DNA of 39,429 bases from Ruminococcus sp. (GTDB taxonomy: Bacteria; Bacillota; Clostridia; Oscillospirales; Acutalibacteraceae): NCBI GenBank assembly GCA_017395925.1, contig JAFQNJ010000042.1:1-39429 (forward strand). The letters are read 5' to 3'. Of the stretch, positions 25,201 to 32,625 are shown one piece after another (the first letter of the stretch is position 1; every line of letters starts with the position of its first letter). The translations under genes and the position numbers were made by a program. Under the pieces are notes generated by a model that searched no databases, was not told the DNA's origin, and was given only the letters and a program-made list of their open reading frames with translations.

Positions 25201-26294
25201 TCTACCCAATATTTGAGAGACTGCATCATATAGTTACGGAACATTGCCTTATCGGAAGCAGTTGTGTTACCACAGCCTGTACCGTTGATGTACTGAGTTG
25301 CGCTCTGCATTCTGTAGTAGTAGCCGGGAACTGTGTATGTAAATGCAGAATTCTCGGTTACGTATGTGTGGTTGAAAACTACGCCCATGATAACGGTGAT
25401 GCCTCTGTCATGGAGAGCCTGAATAAGCTGCTTGAATTCCTTGATTCTAACATTACCGTCGTAGGGGTTTGTGGAATACATACCCTCGGGGAGGTTGTAG
25501 TTCTTAGGATCGTAACCCCAGTTGTAGCTGAGAGGGTTAGTCTCGTCGCCAGAAGCAAAGTCGAAGGGACACGGAATGTGAACAGCGTTGATACCCTGCT
25601 CAACAAGATAGTCGATACCGACTTTCTTTGCGCCGTCCTTACCATTGATGGTAAGACCGCCTTCAGCAAAACCTAAGTACTTGCCCTGATAGTTCTTGTC
25701 AACACCTGATGTATCAGAGGAAGTGAAGTCCGCAATGTGAACTTCCCATACAACTTCGTCAGTCTGGTTCTCAAGGAAAGCATGCTCGTCCTTGTCCCAG
25801 CCATCGGGATCAGTGGAGTCAAGGTCAACTACCATGGAGCGGTTGCCGTTAACACCTGCTGCCTTTGCATAGATGTCGTAAATCTCGTTGGTGCCTGCGG
25901 GAGAAGCGATTACGTATGTGTAGTACTCGTTCTTGTGGTCACCTGTGAGAGATACGGACCATACGCCGGTAGCGGAGTCGTATTTCATGTCGTACTTACC
26001 AAGGCTCTCTGCGCCGCTTTCAAGGTCAGAACCTGTCTTGAAGAGCTTGAGCTGAATCTTGGTTGCGTTGGGGGACCAAACCTTCCATGTTGTCTTGGAG
26101 GGTGTGTAGGTACATCCCAAGTCAGTGCCGTTATATGCCTTGTCCTCAAGGTAATCTACGTTGTAGTAGTTACCGAGTCTGGCACCGGTCTCTGTGATTT
26201 CGGTCTCTGCTGCGTCTGCAGTGAGGCATACTGTGGAAAGTCCAGCAAGCATCAGAACTGTCAGAATGAGAGAAACCAGTCTTCTGAGTTTCAA
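22278..26294 (-). CDS. Secreted type I pullulanase (GH13) with internal dockerin and C-terminal CBM26-like module
   Basis: About 1338 residues. The start is TTG 26294, six bases after AAGGAGAGG; the first ATG (26318) has no SD and lies inside an inverted repeat. Order: signal peptide (1-27); E-set/CBM48-like region (about 60-160); GH13 domain with the pullulanase signature YNWGYDP (257-263), VVFNH (305-309), nucleophile Asp375 in GFRFDLM, acid/base Glu408 in YGEPW, and HD at 497-498; C-terminal beta domain; MucBP-like region (about 699-845); a second beta module; type I dockerin (about 1048-1115) with duplicated VNVKDATAIQK; FIVAR-like helices (about 1128-1224); CBM26-like starch-binding module (about 1240-1338). 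It cleaves alpha-1,6 bonds of starch or pullulan outside the cell, docked on a cohesin partner. No cohesin is in this window. Confidence 0.95.
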   Translation of the reverse strand: MKLRRLVSLILTVLMLAGLSTVCLTADAAETEITETGARLGNYYNVDYLEDKAYNGTDLGCTYTPSKTTWKVWSPNATKIQLKLFKTGSDLESGAESLGKYDMKYDSATGVWSVSLTGDHKNEYYTYVIASPAGTNEIYDIYAKAAGVNGNRSMVVDLDSTDPDGWDKDEHAFLENQTDEVVWEVHIADFTSSDTSGVDKNYQGKYLGFAEGGLTINGKDGAKKVGIDYLVEQGINAVHIPCPFDFASGDETNPLSYNWGYDPKNYNLPEGMYSTNPYDGNVRIKEFKQLIQALHDRGITVIMGVVFNHTYVTENSAFTYTVPGYYYRMQSATQYINGTGCGNTTASDKAMFRNYMMQSLKYWVEEYHIDGFRFDLMTAHDITTMNQIRAMFDGMYDGEGKKIIMYGEPWSVGDVGLSAGNAVETTTFSKLSANIAGFNSYTRQAMHGSEAGTMKGWFTGAATKAYVTALKRGVNGKFSSDGYVKYPNQSVNYVDCHDGVTWWDNIVMSQGIAGQNKLAGYDTTEAKYRSQLRMSFTYLFTTQGIPFTLAGTEFARTKYGNGNSYNAGVTNAFDWERIETYAQEVAYAKGMREIRSAFTPFRNSMTYNNVEWLTTSNANGILAYSLSNTKAGEWSKVIVAVNNGKAGTVTLPAGTWTVVANGEKAGLVSLGTASGTYNIGEYSGAVLVQGTTSAKSAEYNTVTVNHYADGKLIKSNDSLYKIGDTWRANPDSYTVFDHNITKIEFEKGTKVGDSVYGTVQKGEEVVVNYYYERFNTSEYLTIKCVDDKGNSIASDITYRMLDETEYNIPFENVPGYELISEKYPTNFKGVFDTDNPAVITFVYKQLSTDSITVYYYNRLGNGTLRMYAYTDEEEKPLGDWDNALQNMQKVTDASELLAGESVGNWYKKTIDESNNQLDYMVTSCNVMFLLSGQGKQEPLNGEPGYVAADVIYVKDKTVIFNADIIVSHIDANTGKKLAEDERFEYNQVTSKDIYFTTPKSGLGKVITPTNAQGSLVAGSTCVVYMYDTTVDPTDPTNPSGPVEGGILLGDADLDEKVNVKDATAIQKSAAGLMLLSDDAKKAADVDGSKNVNVKDATAIQKYVADMETGFAIGEVIPGTGKPVGGESGLSDMLTKLYAEASAFIKEKQIYAQESALGDEELALKAEFGFDVSKEDKKTNEHDKFEAILSNASFYIVQGGTDEELQAAYDELDNAYKWFKHYVTNVHPEPVIGGSSGGEERVVYFTSNKGWSTVNAYCWNSMSNENNGAWPGVPMTFVKTNDYGESIYSYTVPAGMNMIIFNNGTQQTVDLSLDTYTENGFYLDSNASGKYTIGQYTYS

Positions 26295-26311
26295 AAAAAT
26301 CCTCTCCTTCC

Positions 26312-26329
26312 AGTGCATAATACTGCACT
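26312..26329 (-). promoter_or_regulatory. Inverted repeat in the pullulanase leader
   Basis: AGTGCA and TGCACT, 6 nt apart, lie between the -10 element and the SD of the pullulanase gene. It could be an operator or a leader hairpin affecting ribosome access. It covers the ATG at 26318, arguing against that start. Confidence 0.6.
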
Positions 26330-26342
26330 TTATTCACCAGCA

Positions 26343-26351
26343 ATTATACCA
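26343..26351 (-). promoter_or_regulatory. Extended -10 promoter for the pullulanase gene
   Basis: TGGTATAAT on the minus strand is an extended -10 element. The -35 position has only a weak match (TTTATT, 17-nt spacer). The leader would be about 40 nt. Confidence 0.6.
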
Positions 26352-26452
26352 CAACAACCTTAAAAAATAAACACTTTTCGGCTTAATTTTGGCTTACTTT
26401 TTGCACAATGTTTTTTCCGTCATTTTGTATACATTGAATATAGAGTAAATGT

Positions 26453-26491
26453 AAAAAGGCGGACATCCGCAACACTTTGCCGATATCCGCC
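26453..26491 (-). terminator. Intrinsic terminator after the DHHW-protein gene
   Basis: 10-bp stem GGCGGATATC/GATGTCCGCC with one U-G pair on the minus strand (A-C mismatch on the plus strand), followed by TTTTT. Confidence 0.85.
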
Positions 26492-26505
26492 CGCTTTTCA
26501 TAGGA

Positions 26506-27606
26506 TTATTTTATTGTTTCGCTGTTGTTGAGAACCTGTGCACTGTAGATAAACAATACGTCTGCATCTGTGAAATTCACCTTGGAGCAGAGAACATCAG
26601 GCATCTGATATCTGATATCCAGCACAGTAACCTCCTCATAGCCCGAAAGAAGAAGAGGTGCCAGCGACGAAGTGAAGGAATCTCTGAACACAACAAGTCG
26701 TCTGCCGTTTGACTGAAGAGGATTCTTTATCTTCAGATATGAAAGCGAACCCGAAAGATAAACTTCATAGGGATCTTTTGAATCCGCCAGTCCTACATTG
26801 TATACAGGTATTTCGTTTTTATCCTGAAAATCATCATAAACCACTGCAGAGTCTATTGCCTCATTGCTGAGGCACACAATCTTCTCCCCCGGAACAGGAA
26901 GAGCATACTGACCGTAATACACTCCGCGGAAATCCTCTGTGAGAACCTCTTCCGTATAGGAATTATCACCACTTGTACCCATAGAAGTCAACAGATGTTC
27001 CGCCACATCGGCGATACTCTCCTGACGCCAGTGAGTATCAGTTTTGTAATAGTCCTCAAGGGAAAGCAAAGGATATATATCAATGTAATCCGCAAAAGGA
27101 ACCATCTCTGTCATCCTGTCAGCAAAATCATCATAATTCATAGAGAGATGTCCGCTTTCTTCTGCCATAAATGCATTCTTGTCTGGAATCAGAGAAAAAT
27201 ATACATTCTTAGCCTCTGACAGATACTTATCATTGATATAGGAAAATCTGCTTCCCGCATACGCCAGCGAATCAGAGTCCATTGGATATTCCATAGAGGA
27301 AATATATCCATCCCACATATACACGCCGTTGTTGTCCATTTTCTGAAAAACATACTTTGAGGTACCTGCCTTCAAGGCTCTGAATTCCTTGCGGAAAGGA
27401 AAATTGTCGGTAGTGTACTCCTCAAAGTTCGACATAAAACTGCCGTTCAGAATGCTCTCTGCAGTGAGCTTTGGCATAGGCTTGGGTTCGCGACGTTCCA
27501 TAAAGTTGAACTCTTCCTTGGGAAGCACTAAACATAAAAGAGCCAACACACCTACCGCCAGAGAAAAGGATATGCACATTATTATATTTCTGATTTTATC
27601 ACTCAT
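26506..27606 (-). CDS. DHHW-family exported protein, MBOAT partner (AlgJ/AlgX-like)
   Basis: 366 residues with an N-terminal membrane anchor (about 8-28). The extracytoplasmic part has DTHW (190-193), a variant of the DHHW motif, and FRDSFTSS with Ser310. These are the Asp-His pair and Ser nucleophile arrangement of SGNH-like AlgJ/AlgX proteins. Such proteins pair with MBOAT membrane acyltransferases to move acyl groups onto exported polysaccharides. The MBOAT gene lies directly upstream, 12 nt away, and the SD GAGGAGGG is placed around its stop. The acyl acceptor is not shown; a capsule or wall polymer is likely. Confidence 0.88.
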   Translation of the reverse strand: MSDKIRNIIMCISFSLAVGVLALLCLVLPKEEFNFMERREPKPMPKLTAESILNGSFMSNFEEYTTDNFPFRKEFRALKAGTSKYVFQKMDNNGVYMWDGYISSMEYPMDSDSLAYAGSRFSYINDKYLSEAKNVYFSLIPDKNAFMAEESGHLSMNYDDFADRMTEMVPFADYIDIYPLLSLEDYYKTDTHWRQESIADVAEHLLTSMGTSGDNSYTEEVLTEDFRGVYYGQYALPVPGEKIVCLSNEAIDSAVVYDDFQDKNEIPVYNVGLADSKDPYEVYLSGSLSYLKIKNPLQSNGRRLVVFRDSFTSSLAPLLLSGYEEVTVLDIRYQMPDVLCSKVNFTDADVLFIYSAQVLNNSETIK

Positions 27607-27618
27607 TGCTTACCCTCC

Positions 27619-29019
27619 TCAGAATCTGAAATACAAAAACGGATTGAAGGAACCGTCCACAAGATATGCTGTCACTACTGCAAGCAGAACCATAAGACAC
27701 ACGGGCTCTGCCACATTGATAACCTTTGAAAGCACAGGCTTTTTACAAAGCTTTTCCATAAGGGTTTTAAGAAGCGGTGTTGAACCGACTGCCGCCAGTA
27801 TCAACACGAGAGCGTAGTCACGCAGATAGTAGAAGAAGGGTGCGGATACAAAGGGGACGCCCCCTGCACCAAACATGCCGCCCAGGTCGCTTATTGCCAT
27901 AGTCATATCATTTGCATTGAAGATGACGAAGCTTACGAGAACAACAAAAGCCACATAGAGATGAGCCAGGGGCTTTACTTTATCCAGTATCTTCTTCAGG
28001 AAGAATTTTTCAGCCATCAGAAGAATAGCAAACATAAGTCCCCAGACAATAAAGTTCCACTCTGCACCGTGCCAGAAACCTGTTGCAAGCCATACAACCA
28101 GAATATTGAATATCCATCTGGGAGTTTTTACGCGGTTGCCGCCAAGGGGAATATAGAGGTAATCTCTGAACCAGGTTCCCAGTGACATATGCCAACGTCT
28201 CCAGAACTCGGTAACACTCTTGGAAATAAAGGGATAGTTGAAGTTTTCGAGGAAATCAAAGCCCATAATCTTTCCGAGACCTATTGCCATATCGCTGTAG
28301 CCCGAGAAATCGAAGTAGATGTGCAAAGCAAAAGCTACCGCATAAAGCCAGTAGAACATTACGGACTTCTCATCGCTCTCTCTGAAAATATTGCAAAGCT
28401 CGCCGAGCTGATTGGCGATGAGAATTTTCTTTGAAAGTCCCAGCATAAAACGTCTGATGCCGTAAGATGCCTTTGCGAAGGAAAGTGTTCTGTCGCCAAG
28501 CTGACGTGCAACATCGGAGTATCTGACGATGGGTCCTGCGATAAGCTGGGGAAACATCGCAATATATGCACCAAGGCTTATGATATTTTTCTGAGCAGGC
28601 TCTCCCCTGTACACATCCACAGTATAACTGATAATCTGGAATGTGTAGAAACTGATACCGATTGGAAGTGCAATATTCAGAAGTGTAACCGGCAGACCTG
28701 TAACTCTGCCGAAATTTTCGATGAAGAAATCTGCATATTTGAAATACAGCAGGAAAGAGAGGCTTATTGCTACAGATACAAAGCAGAAGGTAAGCCTCAA
28801 AGACTTATTCTCTCTGGATTTTTCAATAAGCAAACCAAAGACATAGCCCGAGAGTATGGATACAATCATCAGCACTACATATTTGGGCTCGCCCCAGGCA
28901 TAGAAGAAAAGGCTCGAAAGGAGAAGTACAGCGTTCTTAAGCTTCTTCGGAGATATAAAATACAGTATCAGAACTGCAGGCAAGAAATAGTAGAGAAAAG
29001 TTATACTTGAAAAAAGCAT
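27619..29019 (-). CDS. MBOAT family membrane O-acyltransferase (AlgI/DltB/PatA-like)
   Basis: 466 residues from ATG 29019 (AAGGA nine bases upstream); the longer reading from 29055 enters the preceding terminator. About eleven membrane helices. MBOAT motifs: PIGISFYTFQ, FPQLIAGPIVRY, FDFSGYSDMAIGLG, FWRRWHMSLGTWFRDY with His277, and FWHGAEWNF with the invariant His317. It probably passes acetyl groups from cytoplasmic acetyl-CoA across the membrane to the adjacent DHHW protein. AlgI-type proteins acetylate alginate, cellulose, peptidoglycan or capsules. It is not DltB, as no dltA, dltC or dltD is present. Confidence 0.93.
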   Translation of the reverse strand: MLFSSITFLYYFLPAVLILYFISPKKLKNAVLLLSSLFFYAWGEPKYVVLMIVSILSGYVFGLLIEKSRENKSLRLTFCFVSVAISLSFLLYFKYADFFIENFGRVTGLPVTLLNIALPIGISFYTFQIISYTVDVYRGEPAQKNIISLGAYIAMFPQLIAGPIVRYSDVARQLGDRTLSFAKASYGIRRFMLGLSKKILIANQLGELCNIFRESDEKSVMFYWLYAVAFALHIYFDFSGYSDMAIGLGKIMGFDFLENFNYPFISKSVTEFWRRWHMSLGTWFRDYLYIPLGGNRVKTPRWIFNILVVWLATGFWHGAEWNFIVWGLMFAILLMAEKFFLKKILDKVKPLAHLYVAFVVLVSFVIFNANDMTMAISDLGGMFGAGGVPFVSAPFFYYLRDYALVLILAAVGSTPLLKTLMEKLCKKPVLSKVINVAEPVCLMVLLAVVTAYLVDGSFNPFLYFRF

Positions 29020-29045
29020 ATCGTCGTTTCCTTTTTGGTAATAGT

Positions 29046-29083
29046 AAAAAGGCATGAGGAGACTCGTCTGTCATCCTCATGCC
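29046..29083 (-). terminator. Terminator between the lipoprotein and MBOAT genes
   Basis: 10-bp stem GGCATGAGGA/TCCTCATGCC followed on the minus strand by TTTTT (29050-29046). It falls inside an otherwise co-directional set, so readthrough would set MBOAT expression below the lipoprotein level. No separate MBOAT promoter fits in the 30 nt that remain before its ATG. Confidence 0.85.
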
Positions 29084-29101
29084 GTTTATTAGTGACTCAA
29101 A

Positions 29102-29692
29102 TCAGATTGCAAGAGCCTCATCATAGATAACTGTTGCAGTGTCGATAGTAGCAAGAGTTGTTGTCTTGAAGGTCTCGATAACATCTGTTGCACCGAAAGC
29201 AACGATTACATACTCGCTGTCAACGCTTACTGCCAGAACCTTCTCGGGGAAACCGCACATCCACTGAACTGTTGCGAAGTTGTCCTTGAGAGTGTTTGCA
29301 AAAGCAGTTGCATCAGTACCGTCCTTGAGCTGATATGCAACAGCTGTGAAGGTGTTCTGATTCATTGCGTGCATAAGGGAAGCTGCAGCCTCAACGTTTG
29401 CAAGAGCATCTGCGGGAACGTGGAAGAGAGCATCAACATCCTCTGCCTTTGTTACGTCAACTGCACCGGCTTTGCCGTCTACCATATTGGTATAGTCACC
29501 GCCCATTGCGAAGAACTTGTTCTCTTCAGCATAAGCATCGAAAATTGTGTTGAGAATCTCATCGGGAGATGCCCAAGCGGACTCGGTAACTGCAGGAGCT
29601 GTTGTACCGTCTGTGTCGGTGTTTGCGCCGCCGCAAGCTGCAAGGGACATTACCATAAGTGTTGCCAGAATTAAAGCAAATAATTTTTTCAT
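29102..29692 (-). CDS. Lipoprotein, DUF4358-like
   Basis: 196 residues. The signal peptide ends in the lipobox LAAC (Cys 20), so the mature protein is lipid-anchored outside the cell. The rest is alpha/beta with a conserved-looking sequence around VAYQLKDGTDATAF and FPEKVLAVSVDSEYVIVAFG. It resembles DUF4358 lipoproteins, which I recall as frequent neighbours of MBOAT/DHHW genes; this match is from memory and needs a profile search. SD AAGGAG and a good promoter precede it, and a terminator follows. Confidence 0.8.
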   Translation of the reverse strand: MKKLFALILATLMVMSLAACGGANTDTDGTTAPAVTESAWASPDEILNTIFDAYAEENKFFAMGGDYTNMVDGKAGAVDVTKAEDVDALFHVPADALANVEAAASLMHAMNQNTFTAVAYQLKDGTDATAFANTLKDNFATVQWMCGFPEKVLAVSVDSEYVIVAFGATDVIETFKTTTLATIDTATVIYDEALAI

Positions 29693-29755
29693 TTTACTTC
29701 TCCTTAAAATTTAATTTTCTGCACAAAAAGCGTGCATTCATGTTCGGACAATTGC

Positions 29756-29783
29756 ATTATAACATAATAAAAATAATAAGCAA
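29756..29783 (-). promoter_or_regulatory. Promoter for the lipoprotein-MBOAT-DHHW unit
   Basis: Minus strand TTGCTT (29783-29778), 16-nt spacer, TATAAT (29761-29756), about 64 nt before the lipoprotein ATG. Confidence 0.7.
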
Positions 29784-29802
29784 TACCCTTTCATAAATTA
29801 CC

Positions 29803-29833
29803 AAAAAAGCACCCTTACGACAGAAGGGTGCTT
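29803..29833 (-). terminator. Intrinsic terminator of the ABC/ASKHA operon
   Basis: Perfect 10-bp stem AAGCACCCTT/AAGGGTGCTT followed by a T-run on the minus strand, just past the ASKHA gene. Confidence 0.93.
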
Positions 29834-29849
29834 AATATTATCCTTTTTG

Positions 29850-30959
29850 TTATCCATTGCAGACGGAGCCTACATAATCAGGAGGAAATCCCACACCGAA
29901 AGCCGTGCCGAGAGAGAGACAAACCGTCTTTTCCTGACCTGTAAAATTCAAAGCAATGGCGGTGCCGTCGTGGAGAAGCCGCACTCTGAAGGGTCGGTGC
30001 AGACGTGAAGAAAGCTCATCGGAAAGCATTGTTGCATAGTCAACACCCAAAAGGCTGAGCTTTGCATATCCGCCCCTGAATGTATTGAGAGTTCCTCCCA
30101 CCACATAATTGGCTATACTTATTATAACCTCTCCCTGCTCCCCGTCCTTGAGAGGAAGTTCTTTGCAGGTATCGGTAAGTATATTCAGAAGATATCTGTG
30201 AAGCTCCAGTGCTCTGCTGTAGTTTTCGTCGCTGTCGGAAAAATCCAGTTCCATATTTATAGATGGTTCTGTGGGCAGCATAGTTATATTGGAAAGCTCG
30301 CCGCTTCGCTTTGTGACAATGCACCTCTTAAGGTTAGTCTGACCAAAGTCAAGCACCGCAAAGGTCTTGTCAACCTCGCTAATAAGACGCGCACATCCGA
30401 TAGCACCGATATGAGAGGAGTTCTCATAGATTGTTATGTTATACACCTTCTCCCCTGCAAGGTCAAAGATATACTGAATCTGCTCCTTGAAGCGCTTTCC
30501 CAGAATTCCACCTGCAAGACCGCCTGTGAGGATAACATTCTCCATCTGTGCCCAGTACTCCCAATGCTCATCGCCCCAGTCGGGACGGGCTTCGCGGTTT
30601 TCTTTGAGTCCCTGACGAAGTGTCAAAAGAAGGAGTCCCAGTCGGTTGCCGTATTTCTGTGCCATAGACTGTGCCAGTCGCTGGCGGAGAATGTCGTCGG
30701 ACATCATATAGTCAGAGATAAAGCGAGGAAGCTCCTTGAAGGTATAACCCGAAACATCTATTCTGAGCCTCCCTGCAGTGCGTCTTATATCCTCGCTGAT
30801 GATTTTCGCCGAGAAAATCTCGTCGGCACGTCTTCCCTCAATGCTGTCATCAATGCCCCTGAGAGAAAGCTTCGCTATACGCACACTGTTTACCGAACAA
30901 GCTCGGGAAAGATATTCTGTTTTTGTTCTTTCCGAATAACAGATAAAAGGATTAGTCAT
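29850..30959 (-). CDS. ASKHA-superfamily (ROK/hexokinase-like) protein of unknown substrate
   Basis: 369 residues. The middle has AVLDFGQTNLKRCIV, equivalent to the phosphate-binding DxGxT loop of sugar kinases, and the C-terminal part has LLHDGTAIALNF and VCLSLGTAFGVGFP, matching the adenosine/phosphate-2 regions of ROK-like proteins. The first 200 residues are unusual for ROK and hold ENVILTGGLAGGILG. A kinase role is plausible but no ROK zinc motif is visible. It ends the ABC exporter operon, starting 21 nt after the second permease, so a link to that transporter's substrate is possible. Confidence 0.7.
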   Translation of the reverse strand: MTNPFICYSERTKTEYLSRACSVNSVRIAKLSLRGIDDSIEGRRADEIFSAKIISEDIRRTAGRLRIDVSGYTFKELPRFISDYMMSDDILRQRLAQSMAQKYGNRLGLLLLTLRQGLKENREARPDWGDEHWEYWAQMENVILTGGLAGGILGKRFKEQIQYIFDLAGEKVYNITIYENSSHIGAIGCARLISEVDKTFAVLDFGQTNLKRCIVTKRSGELSNITMLPTEPSINMELDFSDSDENYSRALELHRYLLNILTDTCKELPLKDGEQGEVIISIANYVVGGTLNTFRGGYAKLSLLGVDYATMLSDELSSRLHRPFRVRLLHDGTAIALNFTGQEKTVCLSLGTAFGVGFPPDYVGSVCNG

Positions 30960-30980
30960 AACAACCTCTTTTTGTATTTG

Positions 30981-31808
30981 TCAGCTTCCTGCGGATTCAT
31001 ACGCCTTGAGTCCCCTGTGCCAGATTAACTGGGATACTCCGAAAAGCACAAGAGAAACCGCCACCGTCACGGGAATACTCCACCATGATTCGCCTCTCAA
31101 AAGATATATGGCAGGATAATATGCCGTGAGAGCAAAGGGCAGAATGTAGGTTATCAAAGTCTTTACAAATGTATTATATATCTTTGCAGGATATTTTGCA
31201 AATTCATTTGTCATATAACACATATGGGTGATGTGTCCGCTTCGCTTTGTCCAGAAGGATATGGCGGCGGTACCTGTTTTTACCGAGGTGAATATCATCA
31301 CCGCAAAGGGAATCACCAATACAACGGGGATAATTCTCAAGGGATTGATCTCTGCGATGGTTTCGGGGGACATAGATACAAGGCTGTAGACAATAAGTGC
31401 TACACCTACAACAAGGTCACCGAAAGCATCAACGCAGAATTTCTCACAGAGAATATAAATCCAGGAGTTTATGGGTCGTGTGAGATATTTGTCAAAATCG
31501 CCCTTGTCAACTATCCAGTAGCCAAGTCCCCACAGATTGTCATAGAGCAGATGGTCTATGCCCTTGGGGATAAGGGAAAAGCCGTAGATAAACAGTACTT
31601 CCTCAAAGCTCCACGCATCCAGCACCTCACCGTTTAAGGTGTAGCAGAGAGCAGGTATCGCCGAGAAGATAATGCCGAGACACAGTATCTGAACAGCCTG
31701 TGTCAAAAGAAATCCTATGGCACCAAGGAGAAAATCCACCTTGTACTCCATAAGTTTCTTAAGGTCCTGTCTGATAAAAATCAGATGCATTTTAAGTATC
31801 CTCTTCAT
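30981..31808 (-). CDS. ABC-2 family exporter permease (second subunit)
   Basis: 275 residues with six hydrophobic segments, and the LWGLGYWIVDKGDFDKYLTRPIN stretch (shown in part: GDFDKYLTRP) typical of PF06182-type ABC-2 permeases. Immediately follows the other permease (4 nt gap). Two different permeases and one ATPase make a complete exporter. The substrate is unknown. Confidence 0.9.
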   Translation of the reverse strand: MKRILKMHLIFIRQDLKKLMEYKVDFLLGAIGFLLTQAVQILCLGIIFSAIPALCYTLNGEVLDAWSFEEVLFIYGFSLIPKGIDHLLYDNLWGLGYWIVDKGDFDKYLTRPINSWIYILCEKFCVDAFGDLVVGVALIVYSLVSMSPETIAEINPLRIIPVVLVIPFAVMIFTSVKTGTAAISFWTKRSGHITHMCYMTNEFAKYPAKIYNTFVKTLITYILPFALTAYYPAIYLLRGESWWSIPVTVAVSLVLFGVSQLIWHRGLKAYESAGS

Positions 31809-31812
31809 ATCA

Positions 31813-32625
31813 TCAACCTCCGTGAACTACAAGCCGCTTCATTGCAAGGTGAAGAATAAGCTTTGAAACCGCAATAAAAACCACAAGCCACAAGACCTGA
31901 AGAGAAAGATAGAAAGCTATCTCCCCTGCAGAATACATTCCCATATATATCATTACGGGAGTATAGGAAAGAGACGCAAAGGGCAGATAACCCAGAACTT
32001 TTCCGAATCCGCCCATGAAAGCCAAGGGAATTGTGGCACCCGACAGAAAGTCGATAATAACCCCTTTGATAATATCTGTACCCCAAAGGTTCTTCAGATA
32101 AAAGGCAAGGAATCCATAGCTCAGATTGAAGAAGAAATTAATCAGGTATGCAAGCACCATACTGAGCACAAACAGCAAAAACAAGGGAATATTAAAGAGT
32201 ATCTCCCCTGTGATAATAAAGCGGTAAATCTCCACTCCTGCTGTAATAGGAACAAACAGTATCAGCACCTGCAGAATCTTTCCGCCCAGCTCCTGAAAGA
32301 GAAAGCACATATCAAAATCAACAGGCTTTATCATTCTCATAGCAATGGAGCCGTCCAGAATTTCTTTGCCGATTACATAGGAGCCGTCAGAATATGTAAG
32401 GTAGCCGCTTAAAAAGCTGATAAACAGGTAGACCACCATATTCTCGTAGGTGAAGCCGTAAATGGTAGTGCCGTCAGATGAATCGAAGACGGCTTTCCAC
32501 ACAAAGAACATTACAAAGCACTTCATTATCTCGCCCAGAAGGAAGAAGAGGAAGTTGACTCTGTAGACAACCATCTCCTGCAGACCTGCGCTGGTGAAGG
32601 GTTTATACATTCTCAGAAGCCGCAT
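31813..32625 (-). CDS. ABC-2 family exporter permease (first subunit)
   Basis: 270 residues, six hydrophobic segments, with GKEILDGSIAMRMIKPVDFD, the counterpart of the GDFDKYLTRP element in its partner. It starts inside the ATPase gene (23-nt overlap) with GGGGAG seven bases upstream of ATG, so the subunits are translationally coupled. It likely forms a heterodimer with the second permease. Confidence 0.9.
   Translation of the reverse strand: MRLLRMYKPFTSAGLQEMVVYRVNFLFFLLGEIMKCFVMFFVWKAVFDSSDGTTIYGFTYENMVVYLFISFLSGYLTYSDGSYVIGKEILDGSIAMRMIKPVDFDMCFLFQELGGKILQVLILFVPITAGVEIYRFIITGEILFNIPLFLLFVLSMVLAYLINFFFNLSYGFLAFYLKNLWGTDIIKGVIIDFLSGATIPLAFMGGFGKVLGYLPFASLSYTPVMIYMGMYSAGEIAFYLSLQVLWLVVFIAVSKLILHLAMKRLVVHGG

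Noticed and set aside
24804-25676. Plus-strand open frame of 290 codons
   Set aside because: It is antisense to the catalytic domain of the pullulanase; Cys/Val-rich composition is typical of a shadow frame.
26295-26318. ATG start for the pullulanase at 26318
   Set aside because: No SD, and it falls in an inverted repeat; TTG 26294 has a strong SD and yields a normal signal peptide.
26430-26445. TGTATACA palindrome as an operator
   Set aside because: Only 8 bp in AT-rich DNA, about 85 nt upstream of the -10 element; too weak to call.
29019-29055. Upstream start for the MBOAT gene at 29055
   Set aside because: It lies in the intrinsic terminator hairpin; ATG 29019 has an SD.
30198-31028. 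Plus-strand open frame of 276 codons
   Set aside because: Antisense to the ASKHA and permease genes, without SD or motif.
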